Of a stretch of 64,000 bases of DNA, positions 1 through 8,009 are shown one piece after another; within the stretch, counting starts at the first letter, position 1; each line of letters begins with the position of its first letter. The notes beneath the pieces were generated by a model. The model was not told the DNA's origin. It was given only the letters and a program-made list of their open reading frames with translations, and did not search any database. The DNA lies in NCBI GenBank assembly GCA_016933965.1, contig JAFGTS010000043.1:1-64000 (forward strand). Reading direction: 5' to 3'. Source of the DNA: Deltaproteobacteria bacterium. GTDB lineage: Bacteria; Desulfobacterota; Syntrophia; Syntrophales; UBA2210. The position numbers were made by a program, and so were the translations under genes.

Positions 1-27
1 AGCCCATAACTGCTTAAAAATACTGGA

Positions 28-46
28 TTCCGTGTCAAGCACGGAA
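28..46. repeat. Inverted repeat, probably a dispersed intergenic palindrome
   Basis: A perfect dyad: TTCCGTG (28-34), spacer TCAAG, CACGGAA (40-46). Its form, GGATTCCGTG...CACGGAATGAC, is like small palindromic repeats scattered between genes in many bacterial genomes. It sits at the window edge, so it could also be the end of a hairpin serving an upstream gene. No T-run follows. Confidence 0.5.
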
Positions 47-132
47 TGACAAGCCAGAGCAGAATCGACTTTTTGCGAGTGCATCAAACTCCCCGTAAAA
101 AAAGGTTGCCTTCATGGGGCAAAAAAGATAAT

Positions 133-154
133 GTGTTATCTATTAACACGTTAA
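133..154. promoter_or_regulatory. Overlapping dyads at the start of the MarR gene, candidate operator
   Basis: Two dyads share bases: GTGTTA-TCTAT-TAACAC (133-149) and TTAAC-AC-GTTAA (143-154). They lie directly before or over the likely start codons of the MarR-family gene. MarR proteins typically bind short A/T-rich palindromes in their own promoters, so autorepression is a reasonable inference. Confidence 0.5.
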
Positions 155-591
155 TGGATGGTAATATCTTGAAATCGATGGAATATTTCTATTGTTTTCG
201 GATCGGCGCCCTGGCTCGGAAGATCTACCGGCATTACGGGACACTCTATGGACCGTATGGGGTCACCGTGCCTCAGTCATTCGTCATTTTTGATCTCCTC
301 GCCCATGAGTACAGCAGTGTTAAGGATATCGCCGCGCGGGTCCAGCTCGACAGCCCGGCGGTAACGGGTATCGTGGACCGCCTGGTAAAAGAGGGCCTCG
401 TAAGGCGGGAGGAAGACCCGGCGGACCGCCGCAGCCTGCGTGTGAGCCTGACGGAGAAAGGACGTGCATTGGGTGAGGAATTGGTCCCGCTTGCCGTTTC
501 GTTCAACCGGCAGCTCCATGATGCGCTCAAGGCCGATGATACGGCGGCCTTCGAGCGCTCGCTGAAGCTGCTTGAGGAAAAACTGACCTGA
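154..591 (+). CDS. MarR-family transcriptional regulator
   Basis: A winged-helix regulator of about 145 residues. The recognition region (SSVKDIAARVQLDSPAVTGI) is followed by the beta-wing motif DPADRRSLRVSLTEKGRAL, which is characteristic of MarR. The open frame extends upstream to 46, but those residues look unlike MarR and cross a palindrome. Possible starts are 154, TTG 169 and 178, and none has a strong ribosome-binding site. The overlapping dyads at 133-154 suggest autoregulation. The next gene, a Cys-rich ferredoxin protein, starts 40 bp downstream and is the obvious candidate target. The ligand is unknown. Confidence 0.85.
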   Translation: MDGNILKSMEYFYCFRIGALARKIYRHYGTLYGPYGVTVPQSFVIFDLLAHEYSSVKDIAARVQLDSPAVTGIVDRLVKEGLVRREEDPADRRSLRVSLTEKGRALGEELVPLAVSFNRQLHDALKADDTAAFERSLKLLEEKLT

Positions 592-631
592 AGGTCTTAA
601 AGAACAGTCATTGTGAACGGGAGGTGCGGTT

Positions 632-1699
632 ATGGATGATGTGTACCGGCAATTGCGGAAGAAACTCGACATGTATCCCATCGGGTTTCCTGAAAGTGAT
701 GAGGCCTATGCGATCCTGCAGGTTCTGTTCACACCGGAAGAGGCGGAGTTCGCCCTGAAATTGCCCATGATGGATATGAAACTCGACGACATCGCCGCGA
801 GCCTCGGTGAGGGACCCGACGAGGTGAGAAAAAGGCTCGATGCCATGGCCGACCGGGGGACCGTCTTTGTGGCCGTCCGTGATGATATCAGGTATTACCG
901 GCTTCTGCCGTCTGTGGTGGGTTTTTCCGAGACGCCCTTCTGGCCGGGAAAGGAGACCGACAAGACGCAAAAACTGGCGCCTCTCTGGCGGCGGTATTTT
1001 TTTGACAAGTTCGGCCGCGAGATCGGGGACCGGGCGCAGTCGATTATGCGGATCATTCCACTGAACGAAACGATCTCGAACGAGGCCCAGGTGACCCCCT
1101 ATGATGATCTTACCCGGCTGCTCGAAAGGAATGAGTACTTTGCCGTTGCCCATTGCCCCTGCCGTCTCTACATGAAGGGAACCGGCCAGGAATGCGATCA
1201 TTCACTTGAGGTCTGTCTTCATTTCGATGATGAGGGACGCTACATGGTGGAGCACGGGATGGCGCGTGAGATCACCCGGGAAGAAACGTTGCAGCTCCTG
1301 AAAAAATGTAACGAAGAAGGACTGGTGCACTCGACCTATAACATGAAGGGGAAGGTCTACACCATCTGCAACTGCTGTTCCTGCTGCTGCGTGTTTTTCA
1401 AGGCCATGAAAGAACTGAAGCTTCCCGGTGCCTTTGCCCGGTCGAACTATGTCAGTTACATTGATCCGGACCTGTGCTCGGCCTGCGAGGTCTGTGCCGA
1501 CCGCTGTCCCGTGGAGGCCATAACCGTCGATGAGTATGCCGTTGTCGATGAAGAACGGTGCGTCGGTTGCGGTGTCTGTGTTCCCGCGTGCCCCACCGAG
1601 GCGATCGTTCTCATCGGGCGGCCGGAAGAGGCAATGGTGGAGCTGCCGGATCGAAAGACCTGGGTGGTGGACCTCCTGAAGGAAAAGGGAGTCCTCTGA
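632..1699 (+). CDS. Cys-rich 4Fe-4S ferredoxin-domain protein
   Basis: A protein of 355 residues. The N-terminal part (about residues 30-100) looks like a helical, winged-helix-type region (MDDIAASLGEGPDEVRKRLD). The middle has a CPCR segment and the striking run CNCCSCCC. The C-terminus holds two ferredoxin [4Fe-4S] motifs, CSACEVCADRCP and CVGCGVCVPACP. There is no signal peptide or membrane segment, so it is probably cytoplasmic. It is a distant paralogue of the protein at 16645-17628. The reaction is unknown; an electron-transfer or sensor role is inferred from the clusters. It is well placed for translation (GGGAGG before ATG) and probably co-transcribed with the MarR gene. Confidence 0.8.
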   Translation: MDDVYRQLRKKLDMYPIGFPESDEAYAILQVLFTPEEAEFALKLPMMDMKLDDIAASLGEGPDEVRKRLDAMADRGTVFVAVRDDIRYYRLLPSVVGFSETPFWPGKETDKTQKLAPLWRRYFFDKFGREIGDRAQSIMRIIPLNETISNEAQVTPYDDLTRLLERNEYFAVAHCPCRLYMKGTGQECDHSLEVCLHFDDEGRYMVEHGMAREITREETLQLLKKCNEEGLVHSTYNMKGKVYTICNCCSCCCVFFKAMKELKLPGAFARSNYVSYIDPDLCSACEVCADRCPVEAITVDEYAVVDEERCVGCGVCVPACPTEAIVLIGRPEEAMVELPDRKTWVVDLLKEKGVL

Positions 1700-1727
1700 T
1701 AGATTCACCCCTCGATAGCGGTGAGAC

Positions 1728-2468
1728 ATGGTTCGAAGGACGGCTGCCGGGATAGTGATGTTGCTTCTGCTGCTTGCGCCGGACGGCGTGTCGGTCGCCG
1801 GTGAGGTCCACGGCCGTGAATGCGTCATTCTGCTTCACGGCCTGTTGCGCACCTCCGACTCCATGGAAAGGCTTGCCGGGTACCTCGAGGAGCGGGGCTA
1901 CCGCGTGCTGAATGTGGACTATCCCTCGCGGGATGGATCGATCGGCGCCCTTGCGGAAGGATATGTAACGCCAGCGGTGCGCCGGTGCCGGGAGGAGGGC
2001 TGCGGAACGATACATTTCGTCACCCATTCCCTGGGAGGTATCCTGGTCCGGCAGTATCTGCAGAACGGGACCGTTCCCCCGGGGAGCAGGGTGGTCATGC
2101 TCAGCCCGCCGAACGGTGGAACGGAAGTGGCCGATTTCTTCGGGAATGTCTTTCTCTATCACTGGATAACCGGCCCGGCGGGGGAAGAACTGGGAACGGG
2201 GGCGGACAGCACGCCGAACCGGCTTGCCCCGATCGATGCGCCGGTGGGGATCATTGCCGGCACCCGCTGTTACAATCCCCTTTTTTCGGTGCTCATTCCC
2301 GGAACCGATGACGGTACTGTCGGGATTGAACGGATGAAACTGGAGGAGATGGCCGGTTACATCGAAGTGCCCTGCGGTCATTTCTTCATGATGAACAATG
2401 CCGCCGTGATGAGACAGACCGCGTACTTTCTTGAGCGGGGTGTTTTTGACCATGACGGCGGCCGGTAG
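1728..2468 (+). CDS. Secreted alpha/beta hydrolase, lipase-like
   Basis: A protein of 246 residues with a hydrophobic N-terminal signal segment (residues 5-20). The oxyanion-type motif LLHGLLR follows, then the nucleophile elbow THSLGG, and a late His in CGHFFMMNN that would complete the Ser-His-Asp triad. This pattern fits lipases and esterases of the LipA/PGAP1-like type. It probably acts in the periplasm or outside the cell on lipid or ester substrates; the substrate cannot be told from sequence. It starts 28 bp after the ferredoxin gene and ends 9 bp before thrC, so the genes may share a transcript. Confidence 0.8.
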   Translation: MVRRTAAGIVMLLLLLAPDGVSVAGEVHGRECVILLHGLLRTSDSMERLAGYLEERGYRVLNVDYPSRDGSIGALAEGYVTPAVRRCREEGCGTIHFVTHSLGGILVRQYLQNGTVPPGSRVVMLSPPNGGTEVADFFGNVFLYHWITGPAGEELGTGADSTPNRLAPIDAPVGIIAGTRCYNPLFSVLIPGTDDGTVGIERMKLEEMAGYIEVPCGHFFMMNNAAVMRQTAYFLERGVFDHDGGR

Positions 2469-2477
2469 AGGGAGAAC

Positions 2478-3680
2478 ATGAAGGATTGGAACCTGGTATG
2501 CACGGGGTGCGGTGCGGTTCTTCCCGTCGCGGATGCCCGTCCCCGGTGTGCCGTCTGCGGAGAACCTCTCGAGGTGGAGGGGGTATCACGGGGGACCGTC
2601 AGGGAGGGGAACAGGTTCGGCCAGACCATCTTTGACCGGTATGCCGATTTTCTTCCCTTTTCACCCGATGACCCGCCGGCGGGCATGCGGGAAGGGTTCA
2701 CCCCGCTGGTGGGGTCAGAGAAAATTGCCGGGGAACTTCCCGTCGGCTCTCTCGATCTGAAGGATGAAAGCCGGAATCCCACCTGGTCCTTCAAGGACCG
2801 CGGAACGGCATCCGCGGTCCGGCACGCCCTGGCACTCGGATTCAAAAGGATCGGGACCCTCTCGTCGGGCAATATGGCCGCATCCGTCGCCGCCTATGGC
2901 GCCCGTGCCGGTCTTCCGGCGATCATCCTGGTCAGTGCCTCTATCCCCGTTGAAAAGCTGAATCCCATCGCCGTCTATCATCCGGTACTGCTCCGTGTCG
3001 AGGGTGATTACGGCGACCTCTATTTCAGGAGCCTCGAGATCGGTTCCCGGGAGGGCATTTATTTTATGAATTCCGATGTGCCCTTCAGGGTCGAGGGGTC
3101 CAAGACGATCGCTTATGAGATCTGTGAACAGCTTGGCTTCAATGCCCCCGATTTCGTGGTGGTGCCCACCAGTTCCGGAGGAAATCTGCGGGGAATCATC
3201 AAGGGTTTTGAAGACTTTTACCGCTGCGGCCTGATCGGAAGGCTTCCGCGCTTCATCTGTGCCCAGGCGAAGGGATGTTCTCCCATCTTCAATGCCTTCA
3301 CATCGGGAGAGGAACGGGTGCGGCCGCTGGAAAAGACCGACACCATCGCCCACGCGATCGAGAACCCCTTTCCACCCAGTGGAAATGAAGTGCTCAGGCA
3401 ACTGCGGGAGAGGAACGGTATCGCCCTTGCCGTCACGGATGACGAGATCCTGAGCGCCCAGGGGCGGCTTGCCGGGGCAGGGGTCTTCTGCCAGCCGGCG
3501 GCGGCGGTCCCCCTGGCGGCGGTGCGGCGTCTGTGCGCCGATGGCGTGATAGGAAAGAACGACCACGTCGTCTGCATCGTGACCGGTGGCGGGCTGAAAT
3601 ATACGGCGGTTCTCGACCGCCTGGGGTTCGACGTCCGGACCTGCCGGGCCGGGGAACTGGAGGAGTTGCTGGGAGAGTAA
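2478..3680 (+). CDS. thrC: Threonine synthase
   Basis: A PLP-dependent enzyme of 400 residues that converts O-phosphohomoserine to threonine. An N-terminal zinc-ribbon (CTGCGAVLP...CAVCGEPL) precedes the fold-type II core. The PLP lysine lies in ESRNPTWSFKDRG, the phosphate-binding loop is SSGNMAAS, and the glycine-rich VTGGGLK is near the C-terminus. The zinc ribbon and length fit the class found in archaea and many anaerobes. AGGGAGA precedes the ATG. No other threonine-pathway gene is nearby. Confidence 0.88.
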   Translation: MKDWNLVCTGCGAVLPVADARPRCAVCGEPLEVEGVSRGTVREGNRFGQTIFDRYADFLPFSPDDPPAGMREGFTPLVGSEKIAGELPVGSLDLKDESRNPTWSFKDRGTASAVRHALALGFKRIGTLSSGNMAASVAAYGARAGLPAIILVSASIPVEKLNPIAVYHPVLLRVEGDYGDLYFRSLEIGSREGIYFMNSDVPFRVEGSKTIAYEICEQLGFNAPDFVVVPTSSGGNLRGIIKGFEDFYRCGLIGRLPRFICAQAKGCSPIFNAFTSGEERVRPLEKTDTIAHAIENPFPPSGNEVLRQLRERNGIALAVTDDEILSAQGRLAGAGVFCQPAAAVPLAAVRRLCADGVIGKNDHVVCIVTGGGLKYTAVLDRLGFDVRTCRAGELEELLGE

Positions 3681-3735
3681 GCTGATAAGTTCATAAGTTC
3701 ATGAACATGAATACACAGAGGAAGGAGAATGCCGG

Positions 3736-4185
3736 ATGAATCAAGGACGTGAATTGGCGGCGCCATGCGGGTTGTACTGCGGGGTATGCGGAATATTGAT
3801 CGCCCACCGTGACAATAATGAAAAGTTCAAGGAAAAGCTGGCGCCCGTCTACGGGGTCCGCCCCGAGGACATCAGGTGCGAGGGATGCCTGTCCGAGGAT
3901 GTGTTCTTTTACTGCCGGGTCTGCCCCATAAAAAGCTGCGCCCGGGAAAAGGGTTTCGAGGGATGCTACCAGTGTGACGAGTTTCCCTGCAAAATAATCG
4001 AGGACTTCCCGATCGCCGTGGGGAAGAAGGTCATGCTCCGGGCGGTCCCGGCCTGGCGCGAGCTCGGTACGGAAAGATGGATGGAGGAAGAGGAAAAACG
4101 CTATACCTGTCCGAACTGCGGTACAAAACTCTTCCGGGGCGCGAAACGGTGCCGGAACTGCCAGGAACCGGTTGACCTGGATTAA
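3736..4185 (+). CDS. DUF3795 Cys-rich protein with C-terminal zinc ribbon
   Basis: A protein of 149 residues. The N-terminal three quarters match the DUF3795 pattern: CGLYCGVCGI near the start, then CEGC, CRVCPIKSCA and CYQCDEFPC. A separate zinc ribbon (CPNCGTKL...CRNCQEP) ends the protein. The family is common in anaerobes; its function is unknown, and the cysteines suggest metal binding. It lies between thrC and the hdrC-hdrB-fdhA genes, all on the same strand. Confidence 0.8.
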   Translation: MNQGRELAAPCGLYCGVCGILIAHRDNNEKFKEKLAPVYGVRPEDIRCEGCLSEDVFFYCRVCPIKSCAREKGFEGCYQCDEFPCKIIEDFPIAVGKKVMLRAVPAWRELGTERWMEEEEKRYTCPNCGTKLFRGAKRCRNCQEPVDLD

Positions 4186-4239
4186 GCGTCGATCTTTTCA
4201 CCCTTGACCTCTCACGGCCTTTCATGAAAGCATATCGGC

Positions 4240-4722
4240 ATGATCGAGATCACCTGCCGGAAGGCTCAAATTGGACAGGGTGTCGAATATCTGCGCGAGG
4301 TCTGTTTCGAATGCAGCGTCTGCAGTCTCCACTGCGTCGTCCAGAATGTGGAAGGATACGACGGGAAGAACACATTCGTCTACGACCTCTTTCAGTCGAA
4401 TGAGCCCTGGGGGCACCGGGCCCTCTGGGCCTGTTCCGGTTGCCATAAATGTTATGAGACCTGTCCCCAGGATGCAGACCCCCTGCGGGTCATCTCGGTC
4501 CTTCGCCAGCAGGCCTTTGTGGAAGGAATCGCGCCCCCCTATGTCTATGACCTGATCACGCTCGTCCTGGAGACGGGGCGGGCCTTTCCGGTGACGAAAA
4601 AAACACTAAAAGACCGTGAGAAGCTGGGGCTTCGGGAACCTGAACCGACACCGGTCGATGAGATCGGTCATATTGCCGGGCGAACGGGTCTGCTTGAAAA
4701 GCTGGGGAAAAGAGAAAAATGA
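4240..4722 (+). CDS. hdrC: HdrC-like 4Fe-4S electron-transfer subunit
   Basis: A protein of 160 residues with two [4Fe-4S] motifs, CFECSVCSLHC and CSGCHKCYETCP, in the arrangement of the heterodisulfide reductase C subunit. It has no membrane helices. It is followed by an HdrB-like protein and a formate dehydrogenase catalytic subunit, so it probably relays electrons between them. No HdrA gene is adjacent. The substrate of the Hdr module is unknown; in bacteria lacking coenzyme M it is often a different thiol, disulfide or ferredoxin partner. Confidence 0.85.
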   Translation: MIEITCRKAQIGQGVEYLREVCFECSVCSLHCVVQNVEGYDGKNTFVYDLFQSNEPWGHRALWACSGCHKCYETCPQDADPLRVISVLRQQAFVEGIAPPYVYDLITLVLETGRAFPVTKKTLKDREKLGLREPEPTPVDEIGHIAGRTGLLEKLGKREK

Positions 4723-4798
4723 TCCCGTCGTGCCTTCCGGTGAGCGGGCCGTGAACTGACGGTATGTGACCACGCGGGCCCGCCGGGTATGCCAGGTT

Positions 4799-5716
4799 AT
4801 GGATGATCAGGGAAAAAGCAGCAAGCGGTTCGCCTTCTTCACGGGTTGTCTCGTGCCGTCCCGGTTTCCCCGTTTCGAGGCCATGGCCCGGGAGCTCTTT
4901 CCCGAGCTGGGGATCGAACTGATTGATATCACGGGATTTTCCTGCTGCCCCGATCCCGTCAGGGTCGGCGGCGCCGATCGTTTTACCTGGCTTGTCATGG
5001 CGGCACGAAATCTCGCCGTTGCCGCCGGCGCGGGGTTGCCCGTTCTCACCCTCTGCCCCGCCTGCACCGTGACGCTGGCATCGGCAAATGCGGAACTTGA
5101 AAGGGACGCGGGTCTCCTGGCCGAGGTGAACCATATCCTGGCAGGCACGGGCCGGTACCTTGCCGGCCCCGTTCGGGTGCGGCATTTTTTGAAGGTTTTC
5201 TGGGAGGACATCGGCCTCGACGGCCTCCGCGCCACGGTTACGCGCCCCCTTCACGGGTTTCGCCTCTCCTATCACAGCGGCTGTCATGAGAACAGCCCCC
5301 GGCCGGTCATGGAGTTCGACAATCCCTTCAACCCGCAAAAAACGGAACGGATGCTCGATGCCCTGGGAGTGACGGTTGTCGATTATCCTGAAAAATCGCA
5401 CTGCTGCGGTTCCCCCCTCACGCTTGACGGCAAGCAGGACGATGCCCTGCGAGCCACGGTCCGCAAAGTGGCGGATATGAAGCGATGCGGCGCCGATGCG
5501 CTTGCAGCCGGCTGTGCCTCCTGTTTCCAGCAGTTTGAGATCGGCCAGATGATGGCCTCCCGCAAAGGTTGCCTGGAAGAGCCTCTTCCGGTCTTCCATG
5601 TTCTTGAGATACTGGCCCTTGCCATGGGGCGAAGCCTCGATGATATCGGTTTCGGCGAGCACAAGATAAAGGGGAGCCGGGAAATGCTGGAAGAAAAACT
5701 GGGAGGGACGGTCTGA
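4799..5716 (+). CDS. hdrB: HdrB-like subunit, two CCG domains
   Basis: A protein of about 305 residues. It has the two cysteine-rich CCG domains typical of HdrB. The first includes GCLVPSR and SCCPDPV. The second includes YHSGCHENS, SHCCGSPL and AGCASCFQ. In methanogen HdrB these bind the noncubane Fe-S clusters that reduce disulfides. GTG 4766 in the same frame is possible, but ATG 4799 gives the expected N-terminus. It ends one base before the GTG start of fdhA, so the two are translationally coupled. Confidence 0.85.
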   Translation: MDDQGKSSKRFAFFTGCLVPSRFPRFEAMARELFPELGIELIDITGFSCCPDPVRVGGADRFTWLVMAARNLAVAAGAGLPVLTLCPACTVTLASANAELERDAGLLAEVNHILAGTGRYLAGPVRVRHFLKVFWEDIGLDGLRATVTRPLHGFRLSYHSGCHENSPRPVMEFDNPFNPQKTERMLDALGVTVVDYPEKSHCCGSPLTLDGKQDDALRATVRKVADMKRCGADALAAGCASCFQQFEIGQMMASRKGCLEEPLPVFHVLEILALAMGRSLDDIGFGEHKIKGSREMLEEKLGGTV

Positions 5717-5717
5717 C

Positions 5718-7781
5718 GTGTTCAGGGATGTTGAGACCATATGTCCCTTCTGCGGTGTCGGGTGCCGCATCGTGCTCCGGGTCGACCGGGGACGGGTCGT
5801 CGGGCTCTACCCCGCCGAAAACGGTATAAACGAGGGTAAGCTATGCATCAAAGGATGGAGCGCGCATGAATTCATTCACCATCCGAAACGGCTGACCGCT
5901 CCCCTGCTCAGGGAGAAACGGTCCGGCACGTTCCGGACCGTTACCTGGGATGCAGCCCTTTCCCATATCCGTGAAAACCTCAGTGCCGCCCTCGATGCCG
6001 GTGGTCCGGCCGCCGTCGGCGTTCTGGGATCGGCCAAATGCACCAACGAGGATAATTACGTCCTCCAGAAGTTCGCCCGCGCCGTCGTGGGGACCCCCCA
6101 CATCGACCACTGTGCCCGGCTCTGTCATGCCTCGACCCTGACCGGTCTGTCGGAGACCTTTGGAAGCGGCGCCATGACGAACAGCATCGAAGAGCTTGAA
6201 AAGGCCGACGTGATGTTCGTCATCGGTTCCAATACAACGGAGCAGCATCCCCTGATCGGCAGGCGGATACTACGGGCCATGCGCGACGGTGTGGCCCGCC
6301 TGATCGTGGCCGATCCCCGGCGGACAGACATGGCCCGGTGCGCTCATGTACACCTCGCGCACCGGCCCGGAACCGATACGGCCCTCATTAACGGTATGCT
6401 GCGGGTGATCGTCGATGAGGCGCTGGCGGACGATGAATTCATCACGGGCCGGACCGAGGGGTTTGAAGCGTTCCTGGGATCACTCAGGGAATATTCACCG
6501 GAGCGCGTTGCCGACATCACGGGTGTTTCTCCGGAGATGATAGTCGCGGCGGCCCGGATGTACGGCACCGCCGAAAAGGCCTCCATCATCTATGCCATGG
6601 GTATCACCCAGCATGTGGCCGGGACCGCGAATGTCCGCGCCCTGGCGAACCTCGCCCTGGCAACGGGCAATGTGGGAAAGCCCTCGACGGGGGTCAATCC
6701 GCTGCGCGGTCAGAACAACGTGCAGGGTGCCTGTGACATGGGCGTTCTGCCGTCCCATTACCCGGGATACCAGCCGGTGGAGGACGATGGGAACCGTGAT
6801 CGTTTTTCCCGGGATTGGCGGACGGACCGCCTGCCGCAACAGGCGGGACTGACCCTCTGTGAAATGATGGACGCCGCCCTCGATGGACGGACCCGGTTTC
6901 TGTGGATCATGGGCGAGAACCCGGCCCTTTCCGACCCCGATACGGCCCACGTGCGAAGGGCCCTCGAAGCGGCTGATTTTCTCATCGTCCAGGATATCTT
7001 TCCATCGGAAACGACGGCCTTCGCTCACGTGGTCCTCCCCGGGGCGAGTTATGCCGAAAAAGAGGGGACCTTTACGTCGACGGAACGCCGGGTTCAGCGG
7101 GTTCGTGCAGCCATCGAGCCGGTCGGTTCGGCACGGCCCGAATGGGCGGTGATCGCCGAGCTCGCCCGGCTGATGGGATATGATGGTATGAACTGGCGCT
7201 CGGCGGAGGCCGTCTTCGAGGAGATCGCCCGGGTCGTTCCCCAGTACCGGGGCATGTCGTACCTCCGCCTGGGAGGTGACGGACTGCAATGGCCCTGTCC
7301 CGACGCAGCGCACCCCGGGACCCCCTTCCTGCACGAACATACCTTCAGCCGGGGAAAGGGACGTTTCATTCCCGTCGAACATGTTCCGCCGCCGGAGCAG
7401 CCTGATGAGGAATATCCCCTGGTATTGACCACGGGCCGTTCCCTGTTCCAGTTTCACACGGGTACCATGACCCGCAGGTCTCCGATCCTGAAGGAGCGGC
7501 TCGATGAGTCCTACGGAGAGGTCAATCCCGCCGACGCCGTGCGAGCGGGGATCGAAGACGGTGACCCCGTGGTGATACGGTCACGGCGGGGTGAGATCGT
7601 CACTACGGCGCGGGTCACGGAAACCGTCCCCGAAGGGACCGTCTTCGTGCCGATCCATTTCGCCGAGGCCGCCGCCAATATGCTGACCCTGCGGGAACTG
7701 GATCCCCTGTCGAAGATCCCGGAGCTCAAGGTATGTGCCGTTTCCCTGAAGAAAAGGACGCGGAGTCAGGGTGAGGCGTGA
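5718..7781 (+). CDS. fdhA: Formate dehydrogenase catalytic subunit, Cys-type
   Basis: A molybdopterin oxidoreductase of 687 residues. The N-terminus carries the [4Fe-4S] motif CPFCGVGC with a fourth Cys in KLCIKGW. The active-site segment is HCARLCH, where Cys136 stands in the position of selenocysteine in E. coli FdhH and is followed by the conserved His. The C-terminal domain has the LTTGRSLFQFH and NPADA motifs of the dinucleotide-binding region. The enzyme interconverts formate and CO2. It lacks the N-terminal NuoG-like ferredoxin extension seen in many NAD-linked enzymes. Start is GTG. Confidence 0.88.
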   Translation: MFRDVETICPFCGVGCRIVLRVDRGRVVGLYPAENGINEGKLCIKGWSAHEFIHHPKRLTAPLLREKRSGTFRTVTWDAALSHIRENLSAALDAGGPAAVGVLGSAKCTNEDNYVLQKFARAVVGTPHIDHCARLCHASTLTGLSETFGSGAMTNSIEELEKADVMFVIGSNTTEQHPLIGRRILRAMRDGVARLIVADPRRTDMARCAHVHLAHRPGTDTALINGMLRVIVDEALADDEFITGRTEGFEAFLGSLREYSPERVADITGVSPEMIVAAARMYGTAEKASIIYAMGITQHVAGTANVRALANLALATGNVGKPSTGVNPLRGQNNVQGACDMGVLPSHYPGYQPVEDDGNRDRFSRDWRTDRLPQQAGLTLCEMMDAALDGRTRFLWIMGENPALSDPDTAHVRRALEAADFLIVQDIFPSETTAFAHVVLPGASYAEKEGTFTSTERRVQRVRAAIEPVGSARPEWAVIAELARLMGYDGMNWRSAEAVFEEIARVVPQYRGMSYLRLGGDGLQWPCPDAAHPGTPFLHEHTFSRGKGRFIPVEHVPPPEQPDEEYPLVLTTGRSLFQFHTGTMTRRSPILKERLDESYGEVNPADAVRAGIEDGDPVVIRSRRGEIVTTARVTETVPEGTVFVPIHFAEAAANMLTLRELDPLSKIPELKVCAVSLKKRTRSQGEA

Positions 7782-7835
7782 GACGTGAAGCGTTAAGCGT
7801 GAGGCGATTTCCCGAAGCATCCAGGACCCCGATTC

Positions 7836-7903
7836 CACTAATCCACGTAATCCGTAATCCCTAATCCCTAATCCCTAATCCGTAATCCGTAATCCCTGAT
7901 CCC
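7836..7903. repeat. AATCC-rich microsatellite (locus 1 of 4)
   Basis: About nine near-tandem copies of a 7-8-base unit of the form TAATCCS(T). Similar arrays occur at 10122-10186, 28049-28086 and 53941-53997. The array lies in the gap between fdhA and the S41 protease gene. No coding function is seen. Confidence 0.8.
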
Positions 7904-7944
7904 CGGAACCCGTGGGTTTTTTACGGAGTTTCCCCTTTTATGGC

Positions 7945-7973
7945 TTGACAGAATGTTCACGACATGCTTTGTT
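7945..7973 (+). promoter_or_regulatory. Weak sigma-70 promoter candidate
   Basis: TTGACA at 7945-7950 is a perfect -35 box. The hexamer 17 bases on is TTTGTT, a poor -10. It lies about 37 bp before the preferred start of the S41 protease gene, so the position is sensible but the support is weak. Confidence 0.3.
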
Positions 7974-8009
7974 GACCGGCAGGGTCGGGGGTGGGGAAGG
8001 GATTCCTTC

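Noticed and set aside
6123-6125. Selenocysteine in the formate dehydrogenase
   Set aside because: The active-site codon is TGT (Cys136), not TGA, and no interruption of the frame is present.
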